A DNA stretch of 64,000 nucleotides from Conus ventricosus (GCA_018398815.1 CM031595.1:138785767-138849766), one strand, 5' to 3'. Counted from the first letter of the stretch, positions 43,687 through 54,703 are shown. Program-made: numbers and translations. Notes: generated by a model from the letters alone, not told the origin.

Positions 43687-44873
43687 ATGGCGGAAGAAAA
43701 GAACACCCCTATTGAACAACTTGTGAGTGTTGCTCTGATTTAGGTTACTCAGGAGACGAGTTGCGTGCATTCGTCGAAAACCAACAAAAGATGGAAAGAG
43801 ATGAACGCGCGGAAAGACGCCGTGTTGCAGTAGAAATAGCAGAGCAGAAAGGGCTAAAGCTAGCGCAGCGCAGGAAACAGAAAGAATGACGCAGGAAACA
43901 GAAAGAATGACGCAGGAAACAGAAAGATTAAGGATTCAGGCTAATCAGGCTAGCGAAGCGCTAAGGATTCAATTAGAGTTAGAAAAGGTGAGAATACAAG
44001 GGAGACCACCGAGGATGGGAGTTCAGTTCCAGTGACTCTGTGCGCAGCTATGCTCCCCGACCCAAGTTGCCAAAATTCTCTGAAGGAACCGATTCGATTG
44101 ATGCATACATCAGTCGTTTCGAAACGTTTGCGACCAGTCAGGTTGGCCTTCAGAAGAGTGGGCAGTCATTTTGTCAGCGTTACTGACGGTAAGGCATTAC
44201 AGATTTTCACTGCGTACCAGCAGAACAACAGTCTGATTTCGGCGCTGTGAAGGAATCGTTGATGAAAGGATTTGACCTCACAGAGGAGGGGTTCAGGAAG
44301 AAATTTCGTTCAGCTAAATTACAAGCAGGTGAGACGTACACTCATTTGGTGCACGTCTAGATCACTATTTTGAGAAATGGTTAGAGTGAGAGGTACGAAA
44401 AAGGAGTTCGCTGAATTGAAAGAGCTAGTTATGAAAGAACAGATTTTGTCAGTGTTGCGGCCCTGAGTTAACCATACATTTGAAAGAGAGACAGCCAGAG
44501 ACAGCAGGAGAGTTGTTGAAGTTCGCAGAGGTGTATAGAGAGGCACGTTGGGCACTAAGGTGCAGGAGAAACAGGTGCCAGCACAGGGAGAAGAGTGCAA
44601 GGAGACAAGGAGAGTTTCTGCAAAGTCTGCAAACCCAGTGGTGGGGCAGAAGGAAGGGCAAAGGACATTAGGTGTTTCATTTGTCACAAGAAGGGACATG
44701 TGGCGAGGGATTGTCGCATGAGGTTCCAGAAGGCAGCAGCCTTGCAAGAGGTGGATAAGGGTCGTCAAGGGAAACGACCTGCAGTGGAACCAAAAGGGAT
44801 TCAGTCTGAAGAGGGTGGAGTGCAGCCTATGGCTAGCACTGGACAGCAGTCAGTGTCAGGGATGAGGCACTAG
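43687..44873 (+). pseudogene. gag-like protein of LTR element 2
   Basis: Start ATG at 43687 (MAEEKNTPIEQLVSVA), then a frame break near 43738. A Glu/Arg/Gln-rich region follows, with a 21-bp repeat (gcaggaaacagaaagaatga type) at 43868-43929 giving ETERMTQ-like units. A matrix/capsid-like stretch reads YAPRPKLPKFSEG near 44050. The end has a CCHC zinc knuckle CFICHKKGHVARDC at 44673-44714. Overall layout resembles gag of element 1. Confidence 0.8.
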
Positions 44874-44909
44874 GCTGATGGTTCGTTACCAGTGGAAGAA
44901 GGGTGGATT

Positions 44910-45180
44910 GGCCAGCAGAGGGTGAAAGTGTTACGAGACACTGGTTGTTCATGCGGTGTAGTACGAACAACGCTGTCGATAAAGGGGATTTGACAGGGCA
45001 AATCCAGACCTGTACTCTAATCGAATGGCACTGTGAGGGAGTTTCCAGTTGCTAAGAATAGAAGTACGTACCCCTTACTTCTCAGGCGAGTTGTCTGCGT
45101 TGGTGATGGAGAAACCCCTTCTGATTTGATCATTGGAAATATTCTCAGGGGCAAGGGATCCAGGGGATCCCGAGTTGTTG
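44910..45180 (+). pseudogene. Retropepsin-like protease region of element 2
   Basis: VLRDTGCSCGVVRTT at about 44929-44972 supplies the catalytic D-T-G, followed in another frame by a DLIIGN-like segment near 45125 typical of the protease C-terminus. Lies directly after gag. Confidence 0.7.
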
Positions 45181-45329
45181 ACTGCTACAGGGGCAGCGGT
45201 TCAGACACGGAGCAAGAAGGAGGAAAAGGTTGTTAAACCGTTAGTTGTTCCAGGAAGGAAGTCAGGCATAGACGTGTCGCCTGATGAGTTTAGGGCAGCG
45301 CAGGAACAAGACCCTCGCTCGTGAAGTCT

Positions 45330-46490
45330 TGGGAGTTGGCAAGAGTGGGAGAAACAGGAGTTAGAGAGGTGAGACAGAATTTCTTGTGAAAGGCGGGCTG
45401 TGTACCGAGTGTTCACCAAGGGAAGACAGGTAAGGTGACCAACTCAGTTAGAGGAACCAGCAGGTTATCGTGACACTGTCATGTCATGGTCACGAGTCGC
45501 TCATGGCGGGTCATCTCGGCACCAGACAAAACAGCTGACCGAATCTTTGATGACTTTCATTGGCCAGGAGCAATGGCAGACATCAAGCGTTTTCTGCATG
45601 TCATGTGACGTGTGTCAAAGGTCAGCCACAAGAGGGGTGAAGAGGAAGGCGCCTCTTAAACAGCCTCCTTTAATTGACACACCATTCAGGAGGTGGCTGT
45701 TGATCTGATTGGCCCAATCGCGCCCTGTTCCAAAGTGGGCACAGGTATGTGTTGACGCTGGTGGACTACGCGACCAGATACCCAGAAGCGGTTGCATTGA
45801 AAGGCGTAGATACGCAACAGGTCGCTGAAGGGCTGGTAGACATCTTTTCTCGCGTGGGTGTGCCAGCACAAATTCTCAGTGACAGGGGTCACAGTTCACC
45901 TCAGGCGTGATGAGGGAGGTCAACAGGCTGCTAGGATCACACAGCTGCTCACTAACCCCATACCATCCACAATGCAATGGCTTGGTGGAAAGATTCAACG
46001 GTGTGCTGAAGGGCATCTTAAAGAAGCTCTGTGGAGGAAAGGCCAGCAGATTGGGACCGCTACATCCAGCGGCACTGTTTGCCTACAGGGAAGCCCCTCA
46101 GGAAAGCACAGGCTTTCGCCATTTGAGCTGCTGTATGGCGTACAGTTCGGGGACCAGTGTGCATTCTCAAAGAGCTGTGGTCCGGAGAACAGGAGTCCGA
46201 AAGGTCAAAACCACTTATCAGTATGTGGTGGACCTACGCAATAGGCTCGAGGAGACATGTAAGGTCGCAAGGGAGAGTTTGCAGAGGCTAGGTCGTCCAA
46301 AGAAGCAGTATGACAGGAAGGTGAGGAAGCAATTCCTCAAGGTGGGAGATCAAGTCCTGTTACTGCTTCCCACGGATCACAACAAGCTGCTGATGCATTG
46401 GAAGGACCATTCACCATCATTGAAAAGGTAGATCAGGACTACCGAATCGATGTGAATGGGAAATCAAAACTTTCCATGCAAATTTGCTCC
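45330..46490 (+). pseudogene. Integrase of LTR element 2, located upstream of RT
   Basis: N-terminal HHCC part with AGHLGTRQTKQL (45505) and CMSCDVCQR (45597). Catalytic core: VDLIGPIA with first Asp (about 45695), ILSDRG with second Asp (about 45872), and GLVERFNG with the catalytic Glu (about 45980), so the D,D-35-E triad is complete though split over frames. A C-terminal domain reads KVGDQVLLLLPTDHNKL at 46338-46390, a GPF/Y-like module. Integrase joins element cDNA into the genome. Its position before RT is unusual for Ty3/gypsy. Confidence 0.88.
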
Positions 46491-46739
46491 GCAAATATAT
46501 CAGCGTGAGACTCAGCACATAGGCGCAGCAGCAATCATTGATGGAGGTGAAGGAGACCCAGCAGAAGAAGGGGAGATTTTGTTGCCTGAGTTTCCAGGAG
46601 AAGAGTCAATACAGGGATGTGATCACTGTATGAAGGGCTAGACAGTAAGGAGACAGGAGGAAGTTAGGGGCTCCTAGAACGGTATAGGGCGTCCCTGACT
46701 GATAAACCAGGCAGGACAACTCTAGAAACAGTACGGTGG

Positions 46740-47450
46740 AGGTAACATCGCAGAAACCCGTACATGTGAAAGCCTACCCGATCCCAATGCCACCAAGCAA
46801 GTGATCGAGGAGAGGTAGAAAAGATGTGGACCTTGGGGTGATTGAACCGTCCAAATCATCATATAGTGCACCCGTCGTCTTAGTGAGGAAAAAGTCAGGT
46901 GAGCATCGATTCTGTGTCGACTATAGACGTCTGAACAGTGTCACCAAGGTCGATGCAGAGGTCATAACCGAACATGGAAGACCTGTTCGCTCAGATCGCC
47001 ACAAGCAAGAGCCAGTATTTCACCAGGATAGATCTGAGCAAGGTTACTGGCAAATAGCCCTGAGTGAGGACTCAAAGGAAGTCACAGCATTCTCCACTCC
47101 TATGGGGCTATACCAGTGGCGAGTACTTCCTTTTGGTATGGTCAACGCGCCTGCAGTCTTCTCTCGGATGATGAGGAAGTTATTGACGGGATTGGAAGGC
47201 GTTGTGAATTTCATGGATGACATTCTGAAAGCGTCCGAGACATGGGAGGAGCATATGAGGCAGCTAGGAGCAGTTTTAGAGAGGTTGAGGAAAGCCAATC
47301 TCACAGCCAGACCAACAAAGTGCCAGGTTGGTTTTCCAAGCCTGGAGTTCCTAGGTTTTGTTGTCGGAGGCGAACACAAAGCAGCCGGAAAGAGGAAAGG
47401 TGGAGAAGATGATGAATTCAGAGAGACCAAAGACCAAAACAGAAGTCAGG
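46740..47450 (+). pseudogene. Reverse transcriptase of LTR element 2
   Basis: Blocks in order: GVIEPSKSSYSAPVVLVRKK (46835), RFCVDYRRLNSVT (46908), a frame-broken region holding the first catalytic Asp, GYWQIALSEDSKEVTAFST (47043), LPFGMVNAPAVFSRMM (47128), FMDDILKAS with the catalytic Asp pair (about 47211-47237) and LEFLGFVVGG (47344). These are Ty3/gypsy-type motifs. One indel near 46975-47035 disrupts the first palm block. Confidence 0.9.
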
Positions 47451-47559
47451 AGTCTGCTAGTTTTATTGGGTTCTATAGGGAGTTTGTCCCAAATTTTGCT
47501 GCAATCACGAGTCCTCTCAGTGATTTGGTCAAGGCAGGAAACCGGCAGTGGTCGAATGG

Positions 47560-48004
47560 TCAGACGCTGCAGAGCAAGCACTGCAGACGGTGCTGGAAAG
47601 ACTAGTTCCCGTCCCATCTTGAAGCTACCAGATATGTCCAAACCATTTTGTTGCGGACAGATGCATCAGTGGTGGGATAGGTGCAGTATTGCTGCAGGAG
47701 CATGAAGAGGTCGAGTTTCCTGTGAGGTTATGCTAGCAGGAAGTTTGACAAAGTGTGAAGAAGGGTACGCAACTGTAGAGAAGGAGTGTTTTAGCTGTCG
47801 TGTGGGCCGTGCAGAAGTTCCACAAATACTTGTATGGGAAAGAGTTCGTGATAGAGACAGATCACCACCACTCAATTCCAGCAGGAGGCACAGCTGAAAA
47901 ACAGCAGGGTTCTGCGTGGGCAAGGCACTGCAGCCCTACAGGTACGAGTGCAGTACATTCCCGGTCGACAGAAATGTCGGAGCTGACTATTTAAGCCGTG
48001 TAGT
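47560..48004 (+). pseudogene. RNase H of LTR element 2
   Basis: Frame-shifted remnants: TDASVGG near 47661, a YASRKFDK-like stretch near 47725, VWAVQKFHKYLYGKEFVIETDHH at 47800-47870 and GADYLSRV-stop at about 47980-48004. This is the normal C-terminus of the polyprotein; integrase does not follow, which confirms the order. At least three indels. Confidence 0.85.
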
Positions 48005-48560
48005 CTAGCAAGCTGCAACTCAGAGGAAGTCAGTCATATCCGGGGTGCTTTGTTGATAATATGTGTTGATGACAGTTATGTTGATTGGATATGGGTTCAT
48101 TCCCAGTTGGCTATGGTTCATATTTTGTGTGAGACTTGTTCATATTTTCTGTGAGACTTGTTCATGTGATGTAGTTATGCTTGGAGCATACAGTCGCTTG
48201 TGTAGTGATGCATTATTTGCAATAAGTGAGATGGAGATTCCTCAGTGAAGTGTCATGGATCGTGATCATAATTATATGTGCTTTCATAAGAATTGTGGAA
48301 AGGAGAATGGCAAATCCGCAGGTAGGGGAATTGCATAAGTGCGCACAGAGGTCGTTATAAAATGAGTCGAAATAACGCAAGAGCGCACGTCAATGATAAC
48401 TCCTTGGAGTGATATCCACTAATGAATATATTTTTATAATTTATAAACCGGTTTGTTGTAAAGTATTTTTCAAACTTTGCACGTGTAGCTGTGGGTCAGC
48501 AAATTCGGTTGTTGTCTTTTTTGTACCGTTGTTTGAGACAATGCGGAGCATGGTCTTTTG

Positions 48561-48572
48561 CAAGGGGGAAAT
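48561..48572 (+). promoter_or_regulatory. Polypurine tract of element 2
   Basis: aagggggaaat ends directly at the 3' LTR start and would prime plus-strand DNA synthesis. Confidence 0.75.
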
Positions 48573-50001
48573 TGTCACGGTCAAAATCAACTCAACCAAA
48601 TTCGTGGTCAATCGCCACCAGCCCAGTTGGACATAACTCTAACGCAAATATTCGGGCGTCAGGCGGACGGCCCCATGGTTCGGATCCAGGCAATTAAGCA
48701 AAGGGGGAGGCTAATCCTCATCCTCCACAGAGACGGTCCTGTCCAACCAGCCGGACTAAATAGCTGACCGACGCATTCACCTGTCGCCTCAGCCAATTAA
48801 AGGCTATTTTTAGCTCTCGTGGAGACAGCATGTCTACCAACGGACTAAGCTGTCTGGCCGAATGTACTCGATTGTCTGCCAGCCAGCGTCGTGGAGCCTA
48901 CCCAGACTCATCTAGCCAATTTAGAGTGACCAGTGTCCACGACTTAAGCCACACGGCGCCAGTTTAAGTAGGGAAGGGGGAAGGTAGTGTGTGGTGGGGT
49001 GAAATCTAGCTAATCAATTAAATGACCAATTGACCACCACAGAGAGTAAGGTGTGTAGGCGCGACTGTCACGATTTGAATATCCAATGGAATTAGAGGGA
49101 GATAACTTCGGGGTGTCAGGGTAAAAAATACTGACCAATGGTACTCGCCCTTTTTTGGACAGATCGGAACACATAAAGGATGTGAGAGTGAGAGAACGGA
49201 AGAACGGAGGGGAGAACGAACAGAGAGACAGAGATGAGAAGGTCTGAGTGTAATCTCTGAGGAGAGAAAAGCAGAGAGATGAGGGGAGGAGAGAAGAGAA
49301 CCAAGTTGAGAGATTAGCATGAGATAGTCTGCAGAGGAAGGACTGAGGAGAGATGTGGAGAGAGAGAGAGTTGCTAACTAATGAAGAAGAAAAGAAAGAA
49401 AAGAAAAAAAGAAAAGAAAAGCAACCATGTCCATTTGATAAGAGCAGACTAGAAAAGAGAGAGAGAGAGAGTGCAATGCGTTAATGCAGAAGAAAGAAAG
49501 GAGAACAGATCGATGTTGATAGTCACTGTTCTATCCTCACTGGGGTTCGACCTCATACTTGGCCAGCGCCACTTTCATCAGCAGTCCAGCCTGACCGGGT
49601 CCACAGACCAACGCCGGTGCCAGCAGACCAACACCAGTGTCAGCAGTTGTGCCGTGTTGTGAAAGTGACAGTGAAAAGAAAAAAAAAAGGAAAAGAAAAA
49701 GAGACAGTGATTCGTGAATAGTTAAGATCACCTGGCCAGGTAAAGTAGAAATCTAATTTATACCCAGGTTAGTTATGATGTTTAGATAAATGATTTGTGA
49801 AGTTCAGGAAAGAGAGAATGTTTTATTTTGTTTGATTCCATATGCATTGATGTTTCGTTCTATGAACATGTGTAGTAAAGTTATAGACTTTACTAGTGGT
49901 TGATGTGACGAATGCATGATATATGAATGAGATTGTAAGCAAGCTGTGAGTGTTTTGGGCTTGCGCTAGTCCTTCCTCCACTGACATACCCTGAGTTGAC
50001 A
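48573..50001 (+). repeat. 3' LTR of element 2
   Basis: 1429 bp. Differs from the 5' LTR mostly by one-base gains and losses, with few substitutions. Followed by gtgtt target duplication at 50002-50006. Confidence 0.95.
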
Positions 50002-50054
50002 GTGTTAGGTTTTCTTATGGGAGCAAAAGTTACCCCACTTGTTTACTGTTTATT
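50002..50054. mobile_element. Foldback element, copy 2, right part
   Basis: Continues the right arm cut at 41845 (gtgttaggttttcttatgg .. cttgtttactgtttatt), then the ggtatattttg flank. Confidence 0.8.
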
Positions 50055-50683
50055 GGTATATTTTGGATTGCGCATTTATTTTTCATCGTACAGTAATCAT
50101 AACATTTTTTCATTAAATTTCCTGGTGTGTGAGTGTCATAAGACCTTTGAAGGAGTTCACACTTTGTGCATGCTTTACTTCATATGGTAGCAAGTTTCCA
50201 ATTTTCAATAATTCTCTGACTGAAGAGTAAAGTCTACGGTTTATTGAACAATGTTGTTTTAAAAGCTTATCCTCTGAATTCTTGCTTTTTTATACCCAGA
50301 GAACTTAAATAGTTTGTCCTTATCTACTCTTCTATACAGTGACAAATCATATACATTTCAGTTAAATCCCCTCTCCTTCTTCTCCCTTTCACTGAATGTA
50401 GTCTAAAATATTTTTAGCCTTTCTTTACTACTCCATCTCCAAACATTCCTTAATCAATTTTGTACTAATTTTGTAGCACGTCTTTGGACTCCTTCCAGCA
50501 CTAGGGACTGTCGCTTATAGAATGGGGACCAAATCGTATTTCCATACTCCAGGTGGGGTCTCACCAGGCCTTTTACAATTTCAAAAATGTTCTTTGGTTA
50601 AGTATCTAAATGTTCTCTTGATTATTCCAACCATCAATTATTCTGACCATCTTGTTTGCTTTGTTCACAGCTCCTTCTATGTG

Positions 50684-50745
50684 AGCCCTGATGTGGCCCT
50701 TTGCGGTCGGCTGGGCTATAACTATAAGCAACATTATCTTATCTT
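50684..50745 (+). mobile_element. ~60-bp tiny retroposon, copy 3
   Basis: Starts agccctgatgtggcccttt, has a small internal duplication (ctataactataagc) and a TTATC-type tail. Flanked by a perfect 15-bp duplication agctccttctatgtg at 50669-50683 and 50746-50760. Sits inside the CR1-like LINE. Confidence 0.9.
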
Positions 50746-50753
50746 AGCTCCTT

Positions 50754-51230
50754 CTATGTGTCATTGTGTGGGTCAAACGATGATTGGTCATCGAAAACAA
50801 CTCCCAGGTCCTTTTCTTGGGTGCATGTGTGAATATTTTGTGGTTTATTGTCCAATTCCATTGAATATACCATTTTAGGATTTTTATTTCCTAAGTGCAT
50901 GACTTTGCACTTTTCAACATTGAAATATAAGTTCCATGTATCTGACCGGGTTTGTAGTTTATGTAGGTCATTTTGTGTTTTAGTACTCTTTTGTACACTA
51001 TTGTATATTTTAGTATCATCGGCAAATATTTTGCAAGTTGATTCAATACAATTTGGGAGATCATTTATGAAAATTATGAAAAGTACCAGGCTGAGGATGC
51101 TTCCTTGGGGGATCCCACTTAATACCTCAGCTTCAGATGACTTTCCTTCCCCAACACGAAAACACTGAGTTCGGTAGTGTAGAAAGTGTATCCAAAGGAG
51201 TACATTGCCTGTGATCCCATACCCTTTCAT
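50754..51230 (-). pseudogene. Reverse transcriptase part of the CR1-like LINE
   Basis: Open frame of 158 residues with MKGYGITGNVLLWIHFL, LSGIPQGSILSLVLFIIFINDLP, the catalytic FADDTKIY near 51010, a WNLYFNVEKCKVMHLG block and DLGVVFDD. More RT lies upstream in broken frames (51240-52320). Downstream of the tiny retroposon at 50684-50745 the C-terminal domain resumes to about 50180. Confidence 0.85.
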
Positions 51231-52546
51231 TTTTGTCAGTAGCCTTCTATGCAGTACAGAGTCGAACGCCTTTCAGAAATCAGGATATATGACGTAAAAA
51301 GGAACTTTATCATCCAATAACTGTGTAAAATCCTCCATAACTTCTAGAAGTTGAGTAATACAAGAATGTTTATGGAAATCCATGCTGGCACAGGGTATAA
51401 ATATAATTAATCGTTAGATGCATAACAACAGCATCCCTTATAGCTCTCAATAACTTTGCAAGTTATACAGGTAAGACTAACTAGTCTATATAGTTTCCAG
51501 GATTAGATTTGGATCCTTTCTTAAATATGGCTGTAACTCTGCCTTTTATCGGTCATCTGGTAGGATTCCTGTTTCTAAAGCCCTGTTATATAAGATACAT
51601 AAGGGAAGTGAGCTCTCCTTATAGAGTTCTTTAACTTGTAGTACTCTGGGGGGTATACCATCTGGCCCCTGTGCCTTATTTGGGTTTAGATTTTTTAGTT
51701 TTTCCTCACTCAACCGCAATGGGAGTGACTCTTATGTCTGACAATGAAACTCCATCTGACTTCTCACATTCTTCAAAAATAGACCATTAGTAACATTTTC
51801 ACAGGTAAAGAAACTCAAAGAAATCATTTAGTATTTCTGCTTTATCTATATCTGTGACTGCCATTTCCCCACCATTCCTTTTTAATGCTTTTATACCAGT
51901 GTTTGCCTTTGTTCTTTGTTGTACATATTTCCAGAAACATTTAGGAACCAGCTTTATAATCATATGCTCAAAATCTCGTTTTAACTTCCTCAATTCCTTT
52001 GTACACGCATTCCTTGCTTTTTTGTTACCTTGGTAATCCTGTGTATTTTTTTTTTTTTATACTTCTTATAGAATTTATGCTATTTCTTGACCAATTTTAT
52101 TGCATTTTTAGTCATCCAAGCTGGGGTTCTTCTCTTATGTATCTGCGATTTTACTTTAAGAATGAATTCTTCCATGTAGCCATGGATCAATTCCCTAAGA
52201 AAATTCCACATCTCGTTTATTTCTAAGTTCTCCATAGAAGCCCAGTCCACTGAGTTTAATTTTTTCCTTATCAGTGTGTAGTTTCCTTTATTCAAGTTAT
52301 ATTTGTATTTCACATCTACCACCTCTTTTCGAAGCTAACATATAGTTGAAAAGCAATTACTTCATGATCACTCTTTCCCAGAGGGTCTTGATGAGAAATC
52401 TCTGAAATAAGATTACTTTCATTAACTAAAAATCAAGAACATTGGATTTCTGACCAGATCAATGTCTTGTGGGTTTACATACTTTTTGGATTAAGTAAGC
52501 ATGTCAGATACATTCCACAAAGTTATGCTCATTTGAACTAATGCTT

Positions 52547-53000
52547 TCATAGTCCCATCTCAGGTTTGGGAAATTGAAATCGCCCATGGATGATACATAC
52601 TTTGTCATATTTTGTGATTATGTCACTCTTTAATAGGTTATAGAGGTTCTTGGTATTATCTTTTGATGTGTTAGGACTTCTGTACACACAGCCCACAAGA
52701 ACTTTCTCATTACTTGGTGTTACAAATTTGAACCATATGAACTCTTCAAAATCAGAGTCAGTCAGTTCGCTACATTCTTGTGCATTCAACATTTTATTCA
52801 TGTATAGGATTGCTCCTTTTTTGTTGTTTATTTACAAACATGTCATAATCTTGGATATGTAATTCAGCTGCAGTTGGTACTGAGTCAGCATTCTCAGGAT
52901 GGATTTCTGTTAACGCTACAATATGTGGACCACAAGAGTCAGTTCTTGCCTTCAGCTCATCTGGTTTTATTTGACAAAATATCTGCAGTACTACTATACA
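52547..53000 (-). pseudogene. Endonuclease part of the CR1-like LINE
   Basis: Antisense frames show KARTDSCGPHIVALTEIHPE, ELHIQDYDMFVN, then (52547-52801) EEFIWFKFVTPSNEKVLVGCV and YRSPN, reaching an HGRFQFP segment where the family usually has a GDFN/GDFNFP motif. The catalytic Asp is therefore changed to Arg in this copy. Likely dead. Confidence 0.75.
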
Positions 53001-53510
53001 AGACTGTTAAATCGTCAATAATGAAATCATGACTAGCTTTGAAGATGCTTTCTTTTGTATTTACAAGATAACTATTTACAGGACTATGTACAGAATTTCC
53101 TGATTTCACTGAATCAGACAGTCAGCCTGACGCTTGGGAACCAAAGGCTCCTCCCGCTTTGGCCTTGGCCTGGGATGGGATCTTTGCCTCCATGCCAGTT
53201 TCCTGTGTACCCTCTGCACCTCTCACTGTTCTCTTCACTGTTTCTCCATGTCTGATCACTAGATCCTTCTCTCCCTCTTCTTCTTTTCCTCTCCTAACTC
53301 TTTGTATATCTGTCTCTCCATGGGTGTATAGTCTGGGGTTATGTAGATTCTATGCTTCTGATCTGTCACTCCGTTGTGTATCTCTCTTGCCTTCTTCAGG
53401 ACCTCCCTCTTTTTCTCTTCCGTTTTCACGGTAATTTTCAGCATATTAGAATTAAACCCGAAGGGCCATATACTTTTGAGGCTTGCCACGTCTTCCATGA
53501 GATTACCACT

Positions 53511-53999
53511 ATCAGTTTGGTTATTTCACTGGAAAGGTGTGCAAATCCATAAAAAGATGTGCTTGAGAGGATATGATCATGATTGACAGAGAGACAATAC
53601 GAACAATGACAATGACACTAGTGATTGACAGTAACACTGATACTACTCGTCACCTGTAACAGTAACACAGCAAAGTTGTTGATGGACTTGGCCCACACAG
53701 TCTCTAGCGTCAGTGTGTTTGGGTAAATTTTTGTTGAATACCGATATGGCCTATGACAGGAGGAACTTTGGATACTTTGTGTAAAAAGTGTCAGTGGGAA
53801 CCACTGTGCCTCTGTCATTAGTGAAGAGTTGGTTGGTTGATTTGGATCAGTGTTGTATATTAGAATGCTGTCAGACCATGTATTTGTTGATTTTGTACAT
53901 CGTGGCTAGGGATGCTGCTCACGTCTGTTGTGTTTTCTTTCTGTCAAAGATCAAATTAAATTTAACTGGAAAAGACCCATATATATATATATATATATA

Positions 54000-54063
<64 letters not shown>

Positions 54064-54406
54064 CAGCAATTGCTGAATAAATTTACTTTTAGTGTCATAC
54101 TTTTTCTTGTCGAACTTGCAAGTTCTGACTGCTGGAAATCTCTGCTGGTTGAAATTTTATTGCTAACCAAGCAATGAGTAAGACAGCAATTCAATGTCTC
54201 CTGTTTCTAGCAAATGAATTGCATCCCATCCCCATCCTCATTCTTTATGCCAACACTTCCTTGTGCGCACATTCCATGTTTTTTGTTTGTTTGTGTGTAA
54301 TGGCTTGACAGAAGTGGATGTAAAAACTGAAACCTCAACAGTAATATTCAACTTCAGGTGCCATTTTAGTCAGATGTTCTCAAAGAATCTTTTAAAGGAC
54401 ACTCAG
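53511..54406. other. Non-coding stretch upstream of the ZCCHC7-like gene
   Basis: No gene recognised. Contains a (TA)n run at about 53980-54060 and one copy of the tiny retroposon beyond. Confidence 0.4.
53980..54060. repeat. (TA)n microsatellite
   Basis: About 40 TA units with one break. Confidence 0.97.
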
Positions 54407-54419
54407 ATACTCTGTGAAA

Positions 54420-54506
54420 CTAGTGAGTTGATTTTAACGTGGTGACAGCCCTGATGTGGCCCTTTGCGGCGGCTGGGCTATAAGCAACATTATCTTATCT
54501 TATCTT
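54420..54506 (+). mobile_element. ~60-bp tiny retroposon, copy 4, with 26 extra 5' bases
   Basis: The unit from cagccctgatgtggccc to the TTATC tail occupies 54446-54506. The 13-bp duplication atactctgtgaaa lies at 54407-54419 and 54507-54519, so 26 bases (54420-54445, starting ctagtgagttgatttt) precede the shared unit within the insert. Confidence 0.8.
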
Positions 54507-54703
54507 ATACTCTGTGAAAAGCTGTTGAAATAGATAGGGAGTTAGCTCAGAGTTCTACAATGATCATGGAAAATGACCCAAATTGAACCAACGTTAAGAG
54601 TACTTTCAGTAACTTTTTAATGACTAAGCTGTTGATATTGACAGGGGTAAGCTGAACTGCTGAACAAAAGCTGAATGCAGGTGTTTGGTTTGAACTGTTT
54701 CAG

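Larger units (their letters stand above)
41846..50001 (+). mobile_element. LTR retrotransposon 2, Gmr1-type Ty3/gypsy, nearly complete
   Basis: An 8.16-kb element with ~1.43-kb LTRs (TG..CA), 5-bp target duplication gtgtt (41841-41845 and 50002-50006), primer-binding site, gag, protease, integrase, RT and RNase H, and a polypurine tract. Integrase precedes RT, the order known for Gmr1-type elements and for Ty1/copia, while RT motifs are Ty3/gypsy-like. Frames are interrupted by small indels, many of which may be assembly errors because the two LTRs differ mostly by single-base indels. It split a foldback element. Confidence 0.93.
50066..53510 (-). mobile_element. CR1-like LINE, antisense, degenerate
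   Basis: Read leftward: an ORF1/N-terminal region with a Lys/Glu-rich RNA-binding-like stretch (53259-53498, RIYITPDYTPMERQIYKEL), endonuclease (VALTEIHPENADS near 52900; VLVGCVYRSPN near 52690), RT (50754-51230) and C-terminal region to about 50180. Orientation, EN-RT order and absence of RNase H fit CR1 or an L2-like group. Interrupted by tiny retroposon copy 3. Confidence 0.82.
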
